Shown: positions 11,826-22,700 of the stretch, one piece after another | How the letters are laid out: every line of letters starts with the position of its first letter | Position numbering within the stretch: the first letter of the stretch is position 1 | NCBI GenBank assembly: GCA_033297075.1 | Contig: MU858092.1 | Coordinates: 62,001-126,000 of the forward strand | Source: Rhypophila decipiens | Taxonomy: Eukaryota > Ascomycota > Sordariomycetes > Sordariales > Naviculisporaceae | Length of the DNA: 64,000 bases | Reading direction: 5' to 3' | Notes under the pieces: generated by a model | What the model was told of the DNA's origin: nothing | Seen by the model: the letters and a program-made list of their open reading frames with translations, nothing else | Databases searched by the model: none | Made by a program: the position numbers and the translations under genes

Positions 11826-12300
11826 CTGGTTAGGATATAGGTGGCTATTAAGTAAACTTCCTCCGTTAAGAGGCAGAAGCTGAAGAAGCAGAGGTTCCGC
11901 CGGTGCTGTAAATCGGATAGGCGGTAGATCGGGGCCGAGTGTTGTTGTTTCCATTTTAGACCGGGGTGGGGCCGCGTACTATAGCGGTATCCTCCAAAAC
12001 GCCTCAGGGCGTGCGTGTCGGGACCCGGAGAGCCAGGGCTTATACTATCTATCCAAGTATTACTAAAATACATAGATGCCTGTCCTCCGCTATCGTGCCG
12101 ATTGAAGTGGCTACTACGCTTATGGCAGTCGGGGCAAGACTCATCGTAACCGCCGCCGGTTGCGGAATCGGGGCGGAGCGTGAGGCAGTCGGTGAGCTTG
12201 TAATAACAGGCTCGGCGGCCAAAGAAGATGGCGACCCGGTCTCGACGGCACCGCCGGACTGACTTTGCGTGGAAATATTCCAATTAGAAGTGCTTCCCGG
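11826..12300 (-). pseudogene. degenerate partial copy of the GPI-anchored protein gene
   Basis: Two blocks match the stalk-coding part of the gene at 8829-10853 in the same orientation. Block 11826-11919 matches 9409-9506, and block 12182-12300 matches 9553-9660. Shared peptides on the minus strand include ATYILTS, GGAVETG and ITSSPTAS. Between the blocks about 260 bases have diverged or were inserted. No signal-peptide exon, N-terminal domain or GPI tail can be seen nearby, and the matching peptides fall in different frames, so this is a relic. Differences include several G-to-A changes but also transversions, so repeat-induced point mutation is possible but not shown. Confidence 0.75.
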
Positions 12301-12499
12301 GCCGAGGTAGGTCAATACCGTACGTAAGTCAGTCATCAGCCACCAAAGGCCCCAGTCACGAACTCAAAATCCCCAACGAATCTCGGTAACTTCCAGGTTT
12401 CCTCTTCCGTCACATAAATCCCAAAGTTTTGCTTTGTTCTTGCAATTCTCTAAAGAATCATGAGTTCATCAATTTCATCTACAACCAAACTTCCCAGCC

Positions 12500-13186
12500 A
12501 TGGACGTTACAGAACTACAGCTTGATGACTGGTGCGACATGAAAACAGAGGTTTGCTGTCACCAGTTTATTTGAACTGCCTCAACAAACAATCTGTACTA
12601 ACACTACTGGGACCAGGAAGCTGCCAGGGAGCACATCCTCAACGCCTGTTATAAACTACGCGCTTGCCTTTTCCCAACCACCTGCGATCCACCGCGAGCA
12701 GCAAATACTGGCCCTCTCACTCTACGTCAGCAAGTTGAGGTTATCGGCGCGTTCATCCAGATCCAATGTCATATAACGGCGGCAACACCGCGTATTATCC
12801 GCTCAACCAACCTCGACGGTCTTTTAAAGCTCATAGTCAATGAGTGGGACGGAGAGCCGCTTCGATTCAAAGCGAAAGCAATGAGACTCCTGCAAACTTG
12901 CCGGGGGATTTTTGCCAATACGGAGAGGAAGTGGATTGGAACGTTTGTCATTGTTGACCGCGATGTGGATGATCGCGCTGGTGAGGATGACGGGGGGTCA
13001 TGTCGTCGGTGCAGGCGCAGGTGTGTGCGCGCGGCAAGTTACGAGGGCGAGTATGACGAGGATGATGAGGAAGATAAGGATGCTGAGGGCCGTGACGATA
13101 GTGACGATGACGACAAGTGTTATGAGTGGACTGTGGTTGGCGAGGATGCGTGGCTGGACGATCAAGACAACCGATCGACTGCGTGA
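12500..13186 (+). CDS. small acidic orphan protein (206 aa, two exons)
   Basis: Exon 1 is 12500-12550 and exon 2 is 12617-13186. The 66-base intron begins GTTTGC, has an ACTAAC branch point and ends CCAG, and the join is in frame (621 nt). I do not recognise the family. The first 130 residues look like a folded helical domain (LTLRQQVEVIGAFIQIQCHI, LDGLLKLIVNEWDG, RLLQTCRGIF). This is followed by a Cys/Arg-rich patch (SCRRCRRRC) and then a very acidic stretch (EDDEEDKDAEGRDDSDDDD), and it ends with WTVVGEDAWLDDQD. There is no signal peptide or membrane segment. It lies between a pseudogene relic and a repeat-bearing stretch, a turnover-prone setting. The weak donor makes exon 1 less sure than exon 2. 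Confidence 0.62.
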
Positions 13187-13879
13187 GTGGTCAGCAAATA
13201 GCGAAATACCTTGTTTAAGGAGTGAACTTGGAATGGAGCTTGCGTCTCTGCACTGGCTCTGGTCACATTGAAGACCAGGTTCCCAGGCGGCACCACGTGG
13301 GGGTTGCAGAGTCTGACTTCGCCGCCCCGGGCTTGGATTGGCCCTTGGCCTTCCCGCGCTCTTGAGCATCCGGGTCGGCTGCCGGGTTTCCAGGTCCAGG
13401 TCCAAGTCCAGGTCCAGGTTCAAGCTTAGGTCCTTTAGAGGCTCTGGTTAGCCAGCTGCTGCTCAGGAGATCTAGTCTTCGGCTGGAACATGATTGGTCG
13501 AGACTTTAAAGTCTTCTTTTTATCAATGTGCTTCTGTATTTCCTGATGACTGTAGGAGGGCCTGCGTTAGTATTTGATGCAAGTTCGACTTAGCCTTCCA
13601 GTTCAAGGCTACACTGCCCAAGGGCCATGATCATGGATGGCCCCGACGGCAACATTAAATCGGCCGAGTAACAAGACGGCCCATAGAAAATCTCTGTGAC
13701 CTGTTGAGTGGAATGCATCATCCATCACAAAGACTAGAGATTAAGTTTTTTTTTTTTTTTTAAAAAAAATTACTTTTACCTCCCACATCATTGAACGTAT
13801 TTCGGGGCCCTGATACTCGCCCTGCCCGAGGCCGAGCACAAGACAGATATGTGATCTTGACCATCAAATGTCACGATAT
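13187..13879. other. intergenic with short repeats
   Basis: This contains a hexanucleotide repeat (13396-13425), a block shared with 11768-11812, and a T16/A8 homopolymer junction at about 13746-13770. An open minus-strand frame of about 80 codons with Gly-Pro repeats lies at roughly 13268-13507 but lacks a clear start. Confidence 0.45.
13396..13425. repeat. tandem CCAGGT hexamer
   Basis: About five imperfect copies of CCAGGT/CCAAGT lie in a row. On the minus strand they would encode alternating Gly-Pro, or Asp-Leu in another frame. Confidence 0.75.
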
Positions 13880-15313
13880 TCACACACGATACATGAACCA
13901 ACCGCTCTGCGGCTGTATGGTATCGTAGTCTTCCCACCGATGTCCCCTACTACTTCCGCTGCTGCCCCAACTTCGCCGACTCCCTCTTACAGCAGCATCT
14001 CGCGAAATAGAAGTCTCCGAAAACAAATCAGTTGGCGATGCCGAGAGCACAACTCCCTCCGCATAGCCGGTCCCATCGGCACCATTATCACTTCCACTCG
14101 CCCTCCTCCCATCCGAATCCTTCCCCCTAAGAACTCGAATCCCAACCGACCCAGCAACCATCTCACTCTCAATACCCACTCCCTCATCCAAAAGCAAAAC
14201 AGGCACCTTGACAAATCCCATGGGTACCTGCCCCCGTTCCAACTCAACAAGACCCTTTCCATGCAAACAGTCCCCCTCCTCATCCCAATAACAAAACCCC
14301 GTAATCCACCCCGAATACGCCACCTTCCCGCTCCCATCCGGCTCCCTACGATCCACAATACCTTTCCAAAACCTCCTCGCATCTTTCCCCCCTGGATCCC
14401 GAAAGCTCTCGATAAATCCGCCTAATATAGGCCTCAGCACCCGAGTATACCACACCATCGGTTCCTGACCAAATTTCCCCGTAGCCAAATGGCTCGCGCA
14501 TCGCTGGGCTATTTCGATCCAGTCGTCTACGTCGCCCAGCAATGTGACAGACGGTATCCCGCACCTGGTGCCCCAGCTGTAGGTGAAGTATTTCTGTAGC
14601 GTGCCCATGAATATGATGCTTGCTACTGCTTGGTCGTCTTTGGTGGTGGTGGAAAATGCCGGGAGGATCCATTCGCGCAGGGACGGGTCAGCCAGGTTGT
14701 CTGACATGAGCTTGGTCATTTGGTAAGCCATAGCTCCGTGGTCAAAGTCTGGCGAGGAGATGTTGGCTTCGATATGGAGGGATTGTCTGGCTTGCCCACT
14801 TGGGTCTGGCGGTGGGTCGCTAAGGAGTTGCGCTTTGAGTTCGTCTGCGTGGGCATTGGTATACGCGCTCAGTTGGGTCAGGATGGCGAACCAAATGTCT
14901 TCGGGACGGAGGACGAGGTTGTGGTGTTCGTTGTAGGCCTCGATACAGGCATGGATGAAGCCGTTTTTGGAGGCAAAGGTGGTAGATGAGGTTCGGTCGA
15001 GTGAGGCGAAGGATGTTTGGATAAGCTGGGGTATCTCTCTGTTGTTATTTGTTGAAGTGAGGTTGTTGGTAGTGGGCTCACGCCCGCTAGAGGTGCTGGT
15101 TAGAGGTCCTCTTCCTCTTCCTCCTCCTCTCCCAAGCCGTGCTTCGGACTGGTAATACGCAGACTGCCTCGCTGGTCCATCGTTGCTGGTTGTGCTCGCC
15201 AGGAGTTGCTCGGCCGATGTGGCATGTGTGAACCTAATGTCCAATTCAGGCGAAATGTCCCCTTTGCCCCAGGACTCAGCAACTTTTGCTGATGGTCGCA
15301 CAGTTACTGGCAT
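13880..15313 (-). CDS. DUF4419 family protein (477 aa)
   Basis: This is a single exon from ATG at 15313. It matches the DUF4419 family found across fungi and some bacteria and amoebae. The hallmarks appear in order: GFIHACIEAYNEHHNLVLRPEDIWFAIL (residues about 120-147), AYTNAHADELKAQL, GIPSVTLLGDVDDWIEI in the middle, VLRPILGGFIESF, and SGWITGFCYWDEEG. The function is unknown; no catalytic motif is established for the family. The protein carries Ser/Gly-rich inserts between residues 70 and 100 and near the C-terminus, and has no signal peptide, so a cytosolic place is likely. It diverges from the DUF3716 gene across about 1.3 kb. Confidence 0.88.
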   Translation of the reverse strand: MPVTVRPSAKVAESWGKGDISPELDIRFTHATSAEQLLASTTSNDGPARQSAYYQSEARLGRGGGRGRGPLTSTSSGREPTTNNLTSTNNNREIPQLIQTSFASLDRTSSTTFASKNGFIHACIEAYNEHHNLVLRPEDIWFAILTQLSAYTNAHADELKAQLLSDPPPDPSGQARQSLHIEANISSPDFDHGAMAYQMTKLMSDNLADPSLREWILPAFSTTTKDDQAVASIIFMGTLQKYFTYSWGTRCGIPSVTLLGDVDDWIEIAQRCASHLATGKFGQEPMVWYTRVLRPILGGFIESFRDPGGKDARRFWKGIVDRREPDGSGKVAYSGWITGFCYWDEEGDCLHGKGLVELERGQVPMGFVKVPVLLLDEGVGIESEMVAGSVGIRVLRGKDSDGRRASGSDNGADGTGYAEGVVLSASPTDLFSETSISRDAAVRGSRRSWGSSGSSRGHRWEDYDTIQPQSGWFMYRV

Positions 15314-16650
15314 CTTGTTGGCCGTGATATCAACTAGTGACGGGATAGGGGACGAGGAAAGAAATATATGAAAACGGAGAAGCTAGAAAAAGCTTATCAC
15401 AGTTGGACGTGACAATCAACGATAGGAGATGATGGAAAGAGGGGCGAGATGGAAAGGGGCATCAGATAGGATCATCACACCATATATCGGTACAAGATCT
15501 GCGCGATGGACTGACCTGTCCTTGACATGAAGGAGACAGAAACGAGCCAAGAGAATCAGAAATGCACAGCACGTGGCCACCTACCGGCACCATGTCGTTT
15601 TTCTTTACCAAGAAAACAGAGATATCCATACTGACAGACAAAACATGCTGCTTCGGTCCAAGAAGGCGGCAGTCTATAGTGACATGGTGGAATCAGGAAA
15701 CTGGAGAACGGCAGCGGTGGTCAAGTGGTGGTGTGTGACTTGTGAGCGAGTCGCACTAAGCCCTATTCCGCGACCGAGCTCCCTTCCGGCCCGCCCTCTC
15801 ACGCCCTTAATGCAATACCGACGACATGCAAGACCCGCCAATCCGGTCGGACCGGGAAGGTCTAGAAGATCAGGCCCGGATTGTGTTAAATTTTGCAGAC
15901 CATCGTTCCGGCAGTTGGTTGGAGGCTCAAGAGAGCAGCGACGGATGCGACCTGCCTTATTCCGAGTATAATCCGACCTGACATTGACATGACATGTAAT
16001 TTGTAAGTATGTGGGAGTGTCAGCTTCCTCTTGGAATCTCGCAGAGTCGTGATCTGCCGGTGAGATGAATGAGAACCTCGAGAGTCCAAAAGTTTGCGAC
16101 ATCGGAAAGTTGCATTGATTTGTGAGCTTTGGGCCTTCCTCGGTCAGCCATAATGGAAAACGTGATTTCTGGCCTTGGCTTTCCAATTTTGTACATAGAT
16201 CCAAGGTGTGAAAGCTCTGACAGACACAAGTTTGGAAACTTTCAGTGAGGAAGAATGACGCCGAAAAGGACAACGGCAAAGGAATGAATTGAAATGACTT
16301 TCTGTCTTGAGGGTGAGAGTTCAGCGCACTGGCCACCTGCCCGTTGAATTAGGCTCCCGGTGTGGGGAAAGGCTGGCGCAAAGCTACGGCTGTGATTGGA
16401 CAATCAGCCCCATTTTTCACCCAGCAGCCTGCCACCAGCTGGATCGTGCCGGCGTCCCCTCGCCATTCAGCTTTTTGCAGTCGCGGCACCTCCTGCCACC
16501 TCAAACCATCAACACCGCCCAAAAGTCAGAGATTCTCATCCTCCACCAGCTGACGACAGCTGCGCAACAACCTCGTCCCCGTTCCGACACCAGCTTCCAG
16601 CAAAAACGGCGCCTAGTTGACCGGAAGCTCCTCTTCTTCGGCTCCCGAGC
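15314..16650. other. divergent promoter region between the DUF4419 and DUF3716 genes
   Basis: Both flanking genes are transcribed away from this stretch, so it holds both promoters and leaders. It is pyrimidine-rich on the + strand just before 16650. I see no gene in it. Confidence 0.45.
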
Positions 16651-17934
16651 ATGAAATCCGCCATCCGCCCGACGCGTGGCCGACCTAACAAGGTGACCAA
16701 GCCGGGTTCTTCTCCAGCAAGAGGAGGCCGTCCCCCGCAGCCCCGGCATCCCCAAGCACACCTCCACGAAGCTCTAGCTGCCGCTGCCGCTGCCGCTTCT
16801 GCTGACCTCGATATAAAGCCTGACGACGAGGACTCGGTCGATCCTACTGGCCATTCCAGCGTTTTTGACGACTCGCGCATCGGTCCCGAAGACTACGCCG
16901 CTGCCGCTGCTGCCACAGCAATCGCCATGGAGACGGGTCTGACGGGCGATACCCACGGCGAGGCCGAGGCCGATGCCGACATGGAAGAGGAAGACCCTTC
17001 CAACAACTCGGGGCTGGGACATGTCGACCTCACAGCCGTCAACATGGCACAGCATGCCCCCCAAGACCAGCAACAGATGCAACAACAGGTGGACCTGCAG
17101 CAGGCTGTCCAACAGGCTCATCACCATCAACAGCAGCAGCAAGCACATGCCCACCAGCAGCAGCCGCCCGCTCAAATGAACCACTCCATGGATCCCACCA
17201 TAGTGAAAACAACCGAGGACCTGGCCCACGAGTCTGGATATACCGAACTCAACATCGAAAGCACGTTTGCCAAGAGACTCGCTCGTGAACCTGGTCAACG
17301 CCACGCGTCTCAAAGACGCCCCGAGCAGGTTCTCAATCTTGCTCGACGGAGCAATGTGGAAGCTTTGTTTGCTCATATTGCTGGAACCCCAGCGAGGGTG
17401 CCTTGCAAAAACTGCCACAAAGGCCACGGACCCTGGACGGCCTGTGTCGTTGTGGATGGTCAAATGTGTGGGAGCTGTGCCAATTGCTGGTTCAATGCCA
17501 GCGGTGCAAGATGCAGCTTTCACGGTATGTTTTCCGATAACCACTCACTTGAAAAGTCCGCCAACTGACCAACAATTCCAGACACACGTAACCCCCAAGT
17601 TATTCCTAACGTGATGCCGTCGGCAGCTGGTAGTGTCCCTCCTGATGCTTCCTTCCGTGGCTTTCCCCCGGCTCACGCACTTAACCCCGGCTTGGGAGGC
17701 ATGTACGGCGGCGGCCTTTTGACCAACAATCCCATGATCCAGCAAATCGTGAACAAGGCCATGACTGAGGTCCGCCAGGCCGACAAGGCAAACCGCCAGC
17801 TGATGCTCATCGACATCACCGCCAAGCAGCTGGCCCTGCATATGGCCGAGTACGAGGAGCTTATTAATAATCAGGACAACGCTGGTGTTCCAGGACCTGG
17901 CCAGCAGATGATGGGTGACGATGGGGGAGCATAG
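16651..17934 (+). CDS. DUF3716 Cys-rich nuclear-type protein (408 aa to first stop)
   Basis: Exons 16651-17524 and 17582-17934 are joined by an intron with GTATGT and TTCCAG signals. The N-terminus (MKSAIRPTRGRPNK) has an AT-hook-like GRP core. Poly-Ala and acidic stretches follow, then a Gln/His-rich tract (residues about 140-175), and then the DUF3716 Cys motif (CKNCHKGHGPWTACVV...CGSCANCW...CSFH, residues 252-291), which looks like a metal-binding module and is confined to fungi, often in regulators. The C-terminal part has a helical segment (QQIVNKAMTEVRQADKANRQLM). A chromatin or transcription role is inferred only from composition. The TAG at 17932-17934 is followed by 79 further in-frame sense codons that look coding; see 17935-18174. 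Confidence 0.85.
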
Positions 17935-18174
17935 AATGGTCCTCCCTCGCATCGACATGGTAGCCGCCCAGGTAGTAATGCGAATGAGAGCAAGCAGGAA
18001 CATCCAGTTCCTGTCACCAACACAGATGGCACGCTGCTCGATCCTAGTGACCAGGCCGCGATCCATCGGACCGCACTCGCGCTCGCTGGCAGAACGATTG
18101 CTTCTGACTCCAACCCCCACGATGCCACCGATCAGTTTCATCGGTTCGCTGACCATATTAATCAGGCCGAATAG
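17935..18174 (+). other. in-frame coding-like extension beyond the DUF3716 stop
   Basis: Directly after TAG (17932-17934) the same frame stays open for 79 codons to TAG at 18172. The encoded peptide has ordinary protein composition and looks structured (LLDPSDQAAIHRTALALAG, then DATDQFHRFADHINQAE), unlike a 3' UTR. It could be joined by a 48-base intron ending in CATAG at 17934 (weak donor GTTCCA at 17887), by stop-codon readthrough, or it may be a tail lost to a recent nonsense change. Confidence 0.6.
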
Positions 18175-19418
18175 CATGACGCTGAAAGCTGTCCCGGCGA
18201 TCAATGTCTCATCTGCTCATTCGCGCCCGCCTCGTAAATGGAACACTGGTATCTCGGTCACCACAGAAATACGATTGAAAGAGATGAGCAAGATTTGGGG
18301 AAATTGCTTTGAACTAACCATTACCCTGGCCGACTTTTCCTTTGTCTGCCCGTCTTCACTTTCGGAAGCAGTTAGCTGTCTCACTTGGGAGATGCCACAA
18401 GTTGGTTCTCCTTTAGTGGTGTTTCTTTTTCTTTTCTGGACTTACTTTCCCATGTCTTCTTTCTTGTACTTAATTTGTTGTAATTGTTTTTTTTTTTTTT
18501 ACCCTCATGGAGTGCAAATCAAACCATCGATACCCCTTTACCACTTTTCTTACCTCGCCGCCAATCTTTCTATTCGGGACAAGATGAAAACATTATCCGG
18601 GGTCTCTCTTCGAGTTTGGTCTATACGAGGATGGGCGTGCCAACACTGGCGTGCGCGACGGCATTGGAGAGCAGGAACAAACACACCTTTCTTGAATTAT
18701 ATGTTTCTGCGGGTGGACTCAAAGGACGAAAGTGAAATCTAAATTGGAAGCTATACCATACCAGAATACCATTCCAAGGGAACATTGATGTCGGAATTAT
18801 TGTTGTGTTTTATTTTTTGGAGTTGACTTTCATGTGACATTGACATTGATAAGTGGCACCGTGGGTCTCGAGGGGCAGATAAACATGACCGCCCTCCCTC
18901 TTTAGTATTCCCGTCAGAGGTCACTACCACACACACTCATCGAACACCATATCAAAAGTCATTTGTCGAACAAACACCATCATAACAGGAAGGCCCCACA
19001 AAGTCCAGACACACAAGGCGCAAGTCAGACATTCTGGGAGCCAAAGGACATGCATAGTGAATTTGAGGTTATCAGGCGTCATTCATTGACTATCCAGAAA
19101 ACAAAGTGCAAGCATCATCAAGCAAGGAGGTAGCAATCATACCAGTCAGTATAACAAAACAACCTACGATTTACTCGTCAGGACTCAAAGCGACCCTACC
19201 TACCTACCTACCTGAGGTTCCCAACTACCGTACTACTACAAACAAGCATTAGGTCTAGGACGGTGTTGAACGTCAAGGTACCTAGGTACCTCTAAGGTAG
19301 TTAGGTACAGTACAAGCTGCAATATATACCACTTTACCAAACCGTCCATCAACAAACTCAACACAGCGCCCTCCGCCCCACCCACCGTTCTACCACGAAT
19401 GTCCACATTCGTAACAAA
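18175..19418. other. intergenic: 3' UTR and tRNA upstream region
   Basis: This holds the 3' flank of the DUF3716 gene and the tRNA-Asp 5' flank. There are CTAC tetranucleotide repeats at 19195-19213 and palindromic GGTACCTAGGTACC at 19278-19291. A block of about 100 bases before the tRNA recurs upstream of the second tRNA-Asp. Confidence 0.5.
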
Positions 19419-19515
19419 TCTTCCGTAGTATAGTGGTCAGTATGTGAGCTTGTCATTCCCCCTTCTCGGGCAGTCCAATTCGCTCGAGACCCGGGTTCAA
19501 TCCCCGGCGGGAGAG
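19419..19515 (+). tRNA. tRNA-Asp (GTC) with 25-base intron
   Basis: The acceptor arm TCTTCCG pairs with CGGGAGA (one T-G pair) and the discriminator is G. The D-arm region reads TAGTATAGTGGTCAGTAT, as in eukaryotic tRNA-Asp. The anticodon stem TGAGC pairs with GCTCG, and the loop TTGTCAC puts GTC at 19452-19454. A 25-base intron (19456-19480) sits just after position 37, the standard place. The T arm is CCGGG TTCAATC CCCGG. A TTTTTT Pol III terminator follows at about 19563. Confidence 0.94.
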
Positions 19516-19744
19516 AGAGATACCACGAATGGGATGGAGGGTATATATTATACGGCTTTCCCTTTTTTATCCCTTTTTTTATTCCTTTTTCTTCTTGTTA
19601 GACTTTTCTAAGTACCCTTTTCTTTTACATTACTTCCTTCACCTAGGTACGTCACACATCTTAATGTCCCAAGAACATATCAACACATTACCCAACAAAG
19701 CAAGGCACGTAGCTACCCCTAGGTCCTTTTTTGTCCCCTATCTA

Positions 19745-22700
19745 TCACACACCAGACCACCTCCCAAACCGCTCATACCGTCTCAACAGCTCCCGCAGAA
19801 TAACCCGTCCACTACTATCCATCGCGTCCGTCAAGATCCTCAAGCCGTCCGGTTTGCTCGTGATATCCAGGATCGAAAACATGCTCGTCTCCAACGCCTC
19901 GCGAGATTCGCCCGTCACAACAACCGTCTGCTCAAGCTGCAGCTGCAGTCGGATGTAGTGCATCACCACGAGGTACATGAATTGCCCGGCGTAACGCTTG
20001 GCCTTGTCCTTGTCGACGTCCAACATGACGTTTGGTTGGTGGGTATTTTCGGGGTTGGTACTGTTGTTGTGCTGTGTCCGTCTTGTCGAGACCGATGCCA
20101 CGGTTGGTTCACATACTAGGGTCAATAGCCGCGAGTATAACCGCGCATTTCTTTCTTGTTGCCTTTGCTGGTGGGCTAGCTTGGCGGCCTCCAAGGGTGT
20201 TGATGACGATGATTTCTTGCCTTTGGGGGAGAGGATGAGCAGATGCCGCAGGAGAGCCTGCAGAGTGGGGATTAATAGGTGGAAATGTCCGTCTATCCGC
20301 TTCCGGTGTCGTTTGATGATAATCTCGACCAGCGCACAGAGATACTTGTATGTTTTGGGGAGCAGTCTGACGACAGAGGCATCAATGGACACATGTTTCT
20401 GTGACAGTGACTGGTCCAGATCAGCGCAGATGGAAGCCACGGTGCTGAGCGTATTGTCAATGTTCCACTGTATCATGCAGACATTCTTTTGATCCATGAG
20501 AATGTAGAGTGTCTCTGCTACCAGAGCAAACTGCTCTGGGTCTTTACCCGCAGTCTCTGTGAGTTTTTGGCAGAGCATCGTGTGTGCTTTGGCTAGCTCA
20601 AACCCAGACTTGGAGATAATCGCTGCACCACGGGCAACTGGACACAAAAAATAATTAGTCAAGCTTGATAATAAAGGGGTTGGCACGGAACTTGCCGGCA
20701 AGATGCTGAACCAAAGTCTGAATGATGAACAAACGATAAGACTCCTCGAGTGGGTCCCCGCTTTGTTCACCCAGCAGGTCTTCAAGATAGTCCATCTTGG
20801 TCTCATCATCGATATCTCGCACCAAAACATCGACATATCGCAAAAGCGTGGCTCGGTCAACCAAGGCGGGAGCGGCGCCCTCCTCGTCATCTTCTCCGTC
20901 CCCTGTCTCTTGAGCAAGGAACCTGAGCTTCAGAGGTGAGCCCATCTCCTCGGCAAAGCACCGAGCTAGGAACATGCGGATTTCCCATCCGACCTGGGAG
21001 TTCTTTTGCAAGTATTTCTTGCTGGCCTTGATGAGAGCCGGCGTCGCCGATGTAAATGTGTCCCTGATAACCTGCCGGTCCAAGACGTGGGTCGCCTTTA
21101 GAGCAATGACGAGCGACAAGAGCGCCTTTCCGCGCCATTTGCCCAGCTCCACAATCACCTTGACCTCATCAAGCAGCTTGCTTTTAAGCGCCCCAACGTC
21201 ACGACTGACTTCTTCAAGCTTCTCAAGATTTGGAGACCCCTGCAGTGCAGCGATGAAAGCGTGGAGGAGGACTAGTCTAGTCAGTGCCTCGGACTCCTTA
21301 CATGAGCTCTTTAGTAGTGACGCTGCTCCCTCGAGATAAGTCTTCTCACGTTCTTCTGGGTTGCCGCTGTCCATCTGACGTATGGTCAAGTCAGCAATTT
21401 GTCCCAACAATACGAAAACATCTCGGACAACCAAGACGCCAGTGCTAGACTTCCACTCCTTTGTCTGGCCAAACAGCTTGTACAAACGCTTGCCAATTTT
21501 TTCCAAATGGTCATAGCTCATATCGGTATAAAACGTCGGTTGAGTCATCGCCTTCCTCATCAGAGCAAGAGCCAGCTTCCAGTACTCGATCTGATCCTCG
21601 GCAGACAAATCTTCAGTTTCCGGCAAAGGGGAGACAAGATGTACCATGACGGTTTGCCTATCTGGGCGGGTAAAGATATCATCGGGGATGCCGAGGAGGA
21701 ATTGTACCGCAACCCGTCTTGCTAGCAATGTTTTAGAAGCCTGTGATGGATCGAGCTGCTCGATCATCTTGGTTATCAAGCCCTGGGCAACTTGGACATC
21801 GTTTATCAGGTTTTCGTCGTGCAACAGCTGCGAGACCACGGCAGTGGCCGCCTCAAACGTCGCAGAGTTGCTGATTGCTCCATCCTTGGGCATGAGAAGG
21901 CCGAGCACAACATCGGGAAACTGCTTGTTTCTTTTGGTAATCAGCGTGACAAGTCTGCAGTCGTCGGTGAGTATCCACGACACATATGTGCCCTTTGTGA
22001 TTGGATGCTCGGGAGTGCTCTTTTCAGACTCTGTATCGTCGTCGAGCCTCTTGATAAATGCACAAACCATGTCGGCTGCCTCCTCTTCGTGAGGACCACC
22101 CGGGTGGTTCGCAATCCACGCCGCGACAGCACATTTGAAGGCCGCAAAGGTTCCCTCTTTCGTGATCGTGGACTTTTTGAGTATGCTCTTGATATCTGAT
22201 TGAACGGTAGACCATATTTGCTCGATATCCTCGAGGGAGCCCCTGGATATCGCGTTCTGGGCGATCAGCCAACGCGAGACAGAAATCGCCGACGGCTCTT
22301 TCTTGGAAAACTTCTCCGAAAATGCAGCATTGAACGTCTTCGTGTTAACTGCATCGACTAGTTCCTCGCTTGAAACTCCGCTGGCGACGGCTGCGAGAAT
22401 ATGAATTCTTCCCAGTTTCTCAGCTGGACTGGTGCGTGTAGCAAGCCAGTCAACGATGTCAACGAGTTGCTTCGTATTGAGCGAGTCCTGGACAACACCT
22501 GCCACAGCCGAGACCACTTTCGGCTGTGCCCACAGCCGCTCAAGCTGGACCTTTTTCTCGCCCACGGCCAAATACCGAAGCCAGGTCTTGAGGAAGGTAG
22601 ACAAATCACGGGCCTTGGCGTAGCGCTCTGCCAGCAAGACGATGAACTGAAGTGCTTTGTCAAAATCTTCATCGCTCATGGACTCGGAATTCTTCGTCTT

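Noticed and set aside
11826..12300. Repeat-induced point mutation as cause of the decay
   Set aside because: G-to-A changes are visible in the first block, but the second block shows many transversions, so RIP is not demonstrated by eye.
12998..13423. Minus-strand frame with an Asp-Leu repeat
   Set aside because: It overlaps the orphan gene's acidic exon antisense, and the repeat is just the hexamer read in another frame.
17915..18742. 275-codon frame on the plus strand overlapping the DUF3716 extension
   Set aside because: It is out of frame with the clearly coding extension, and its late part translates T-rich 3' UTR sequence.
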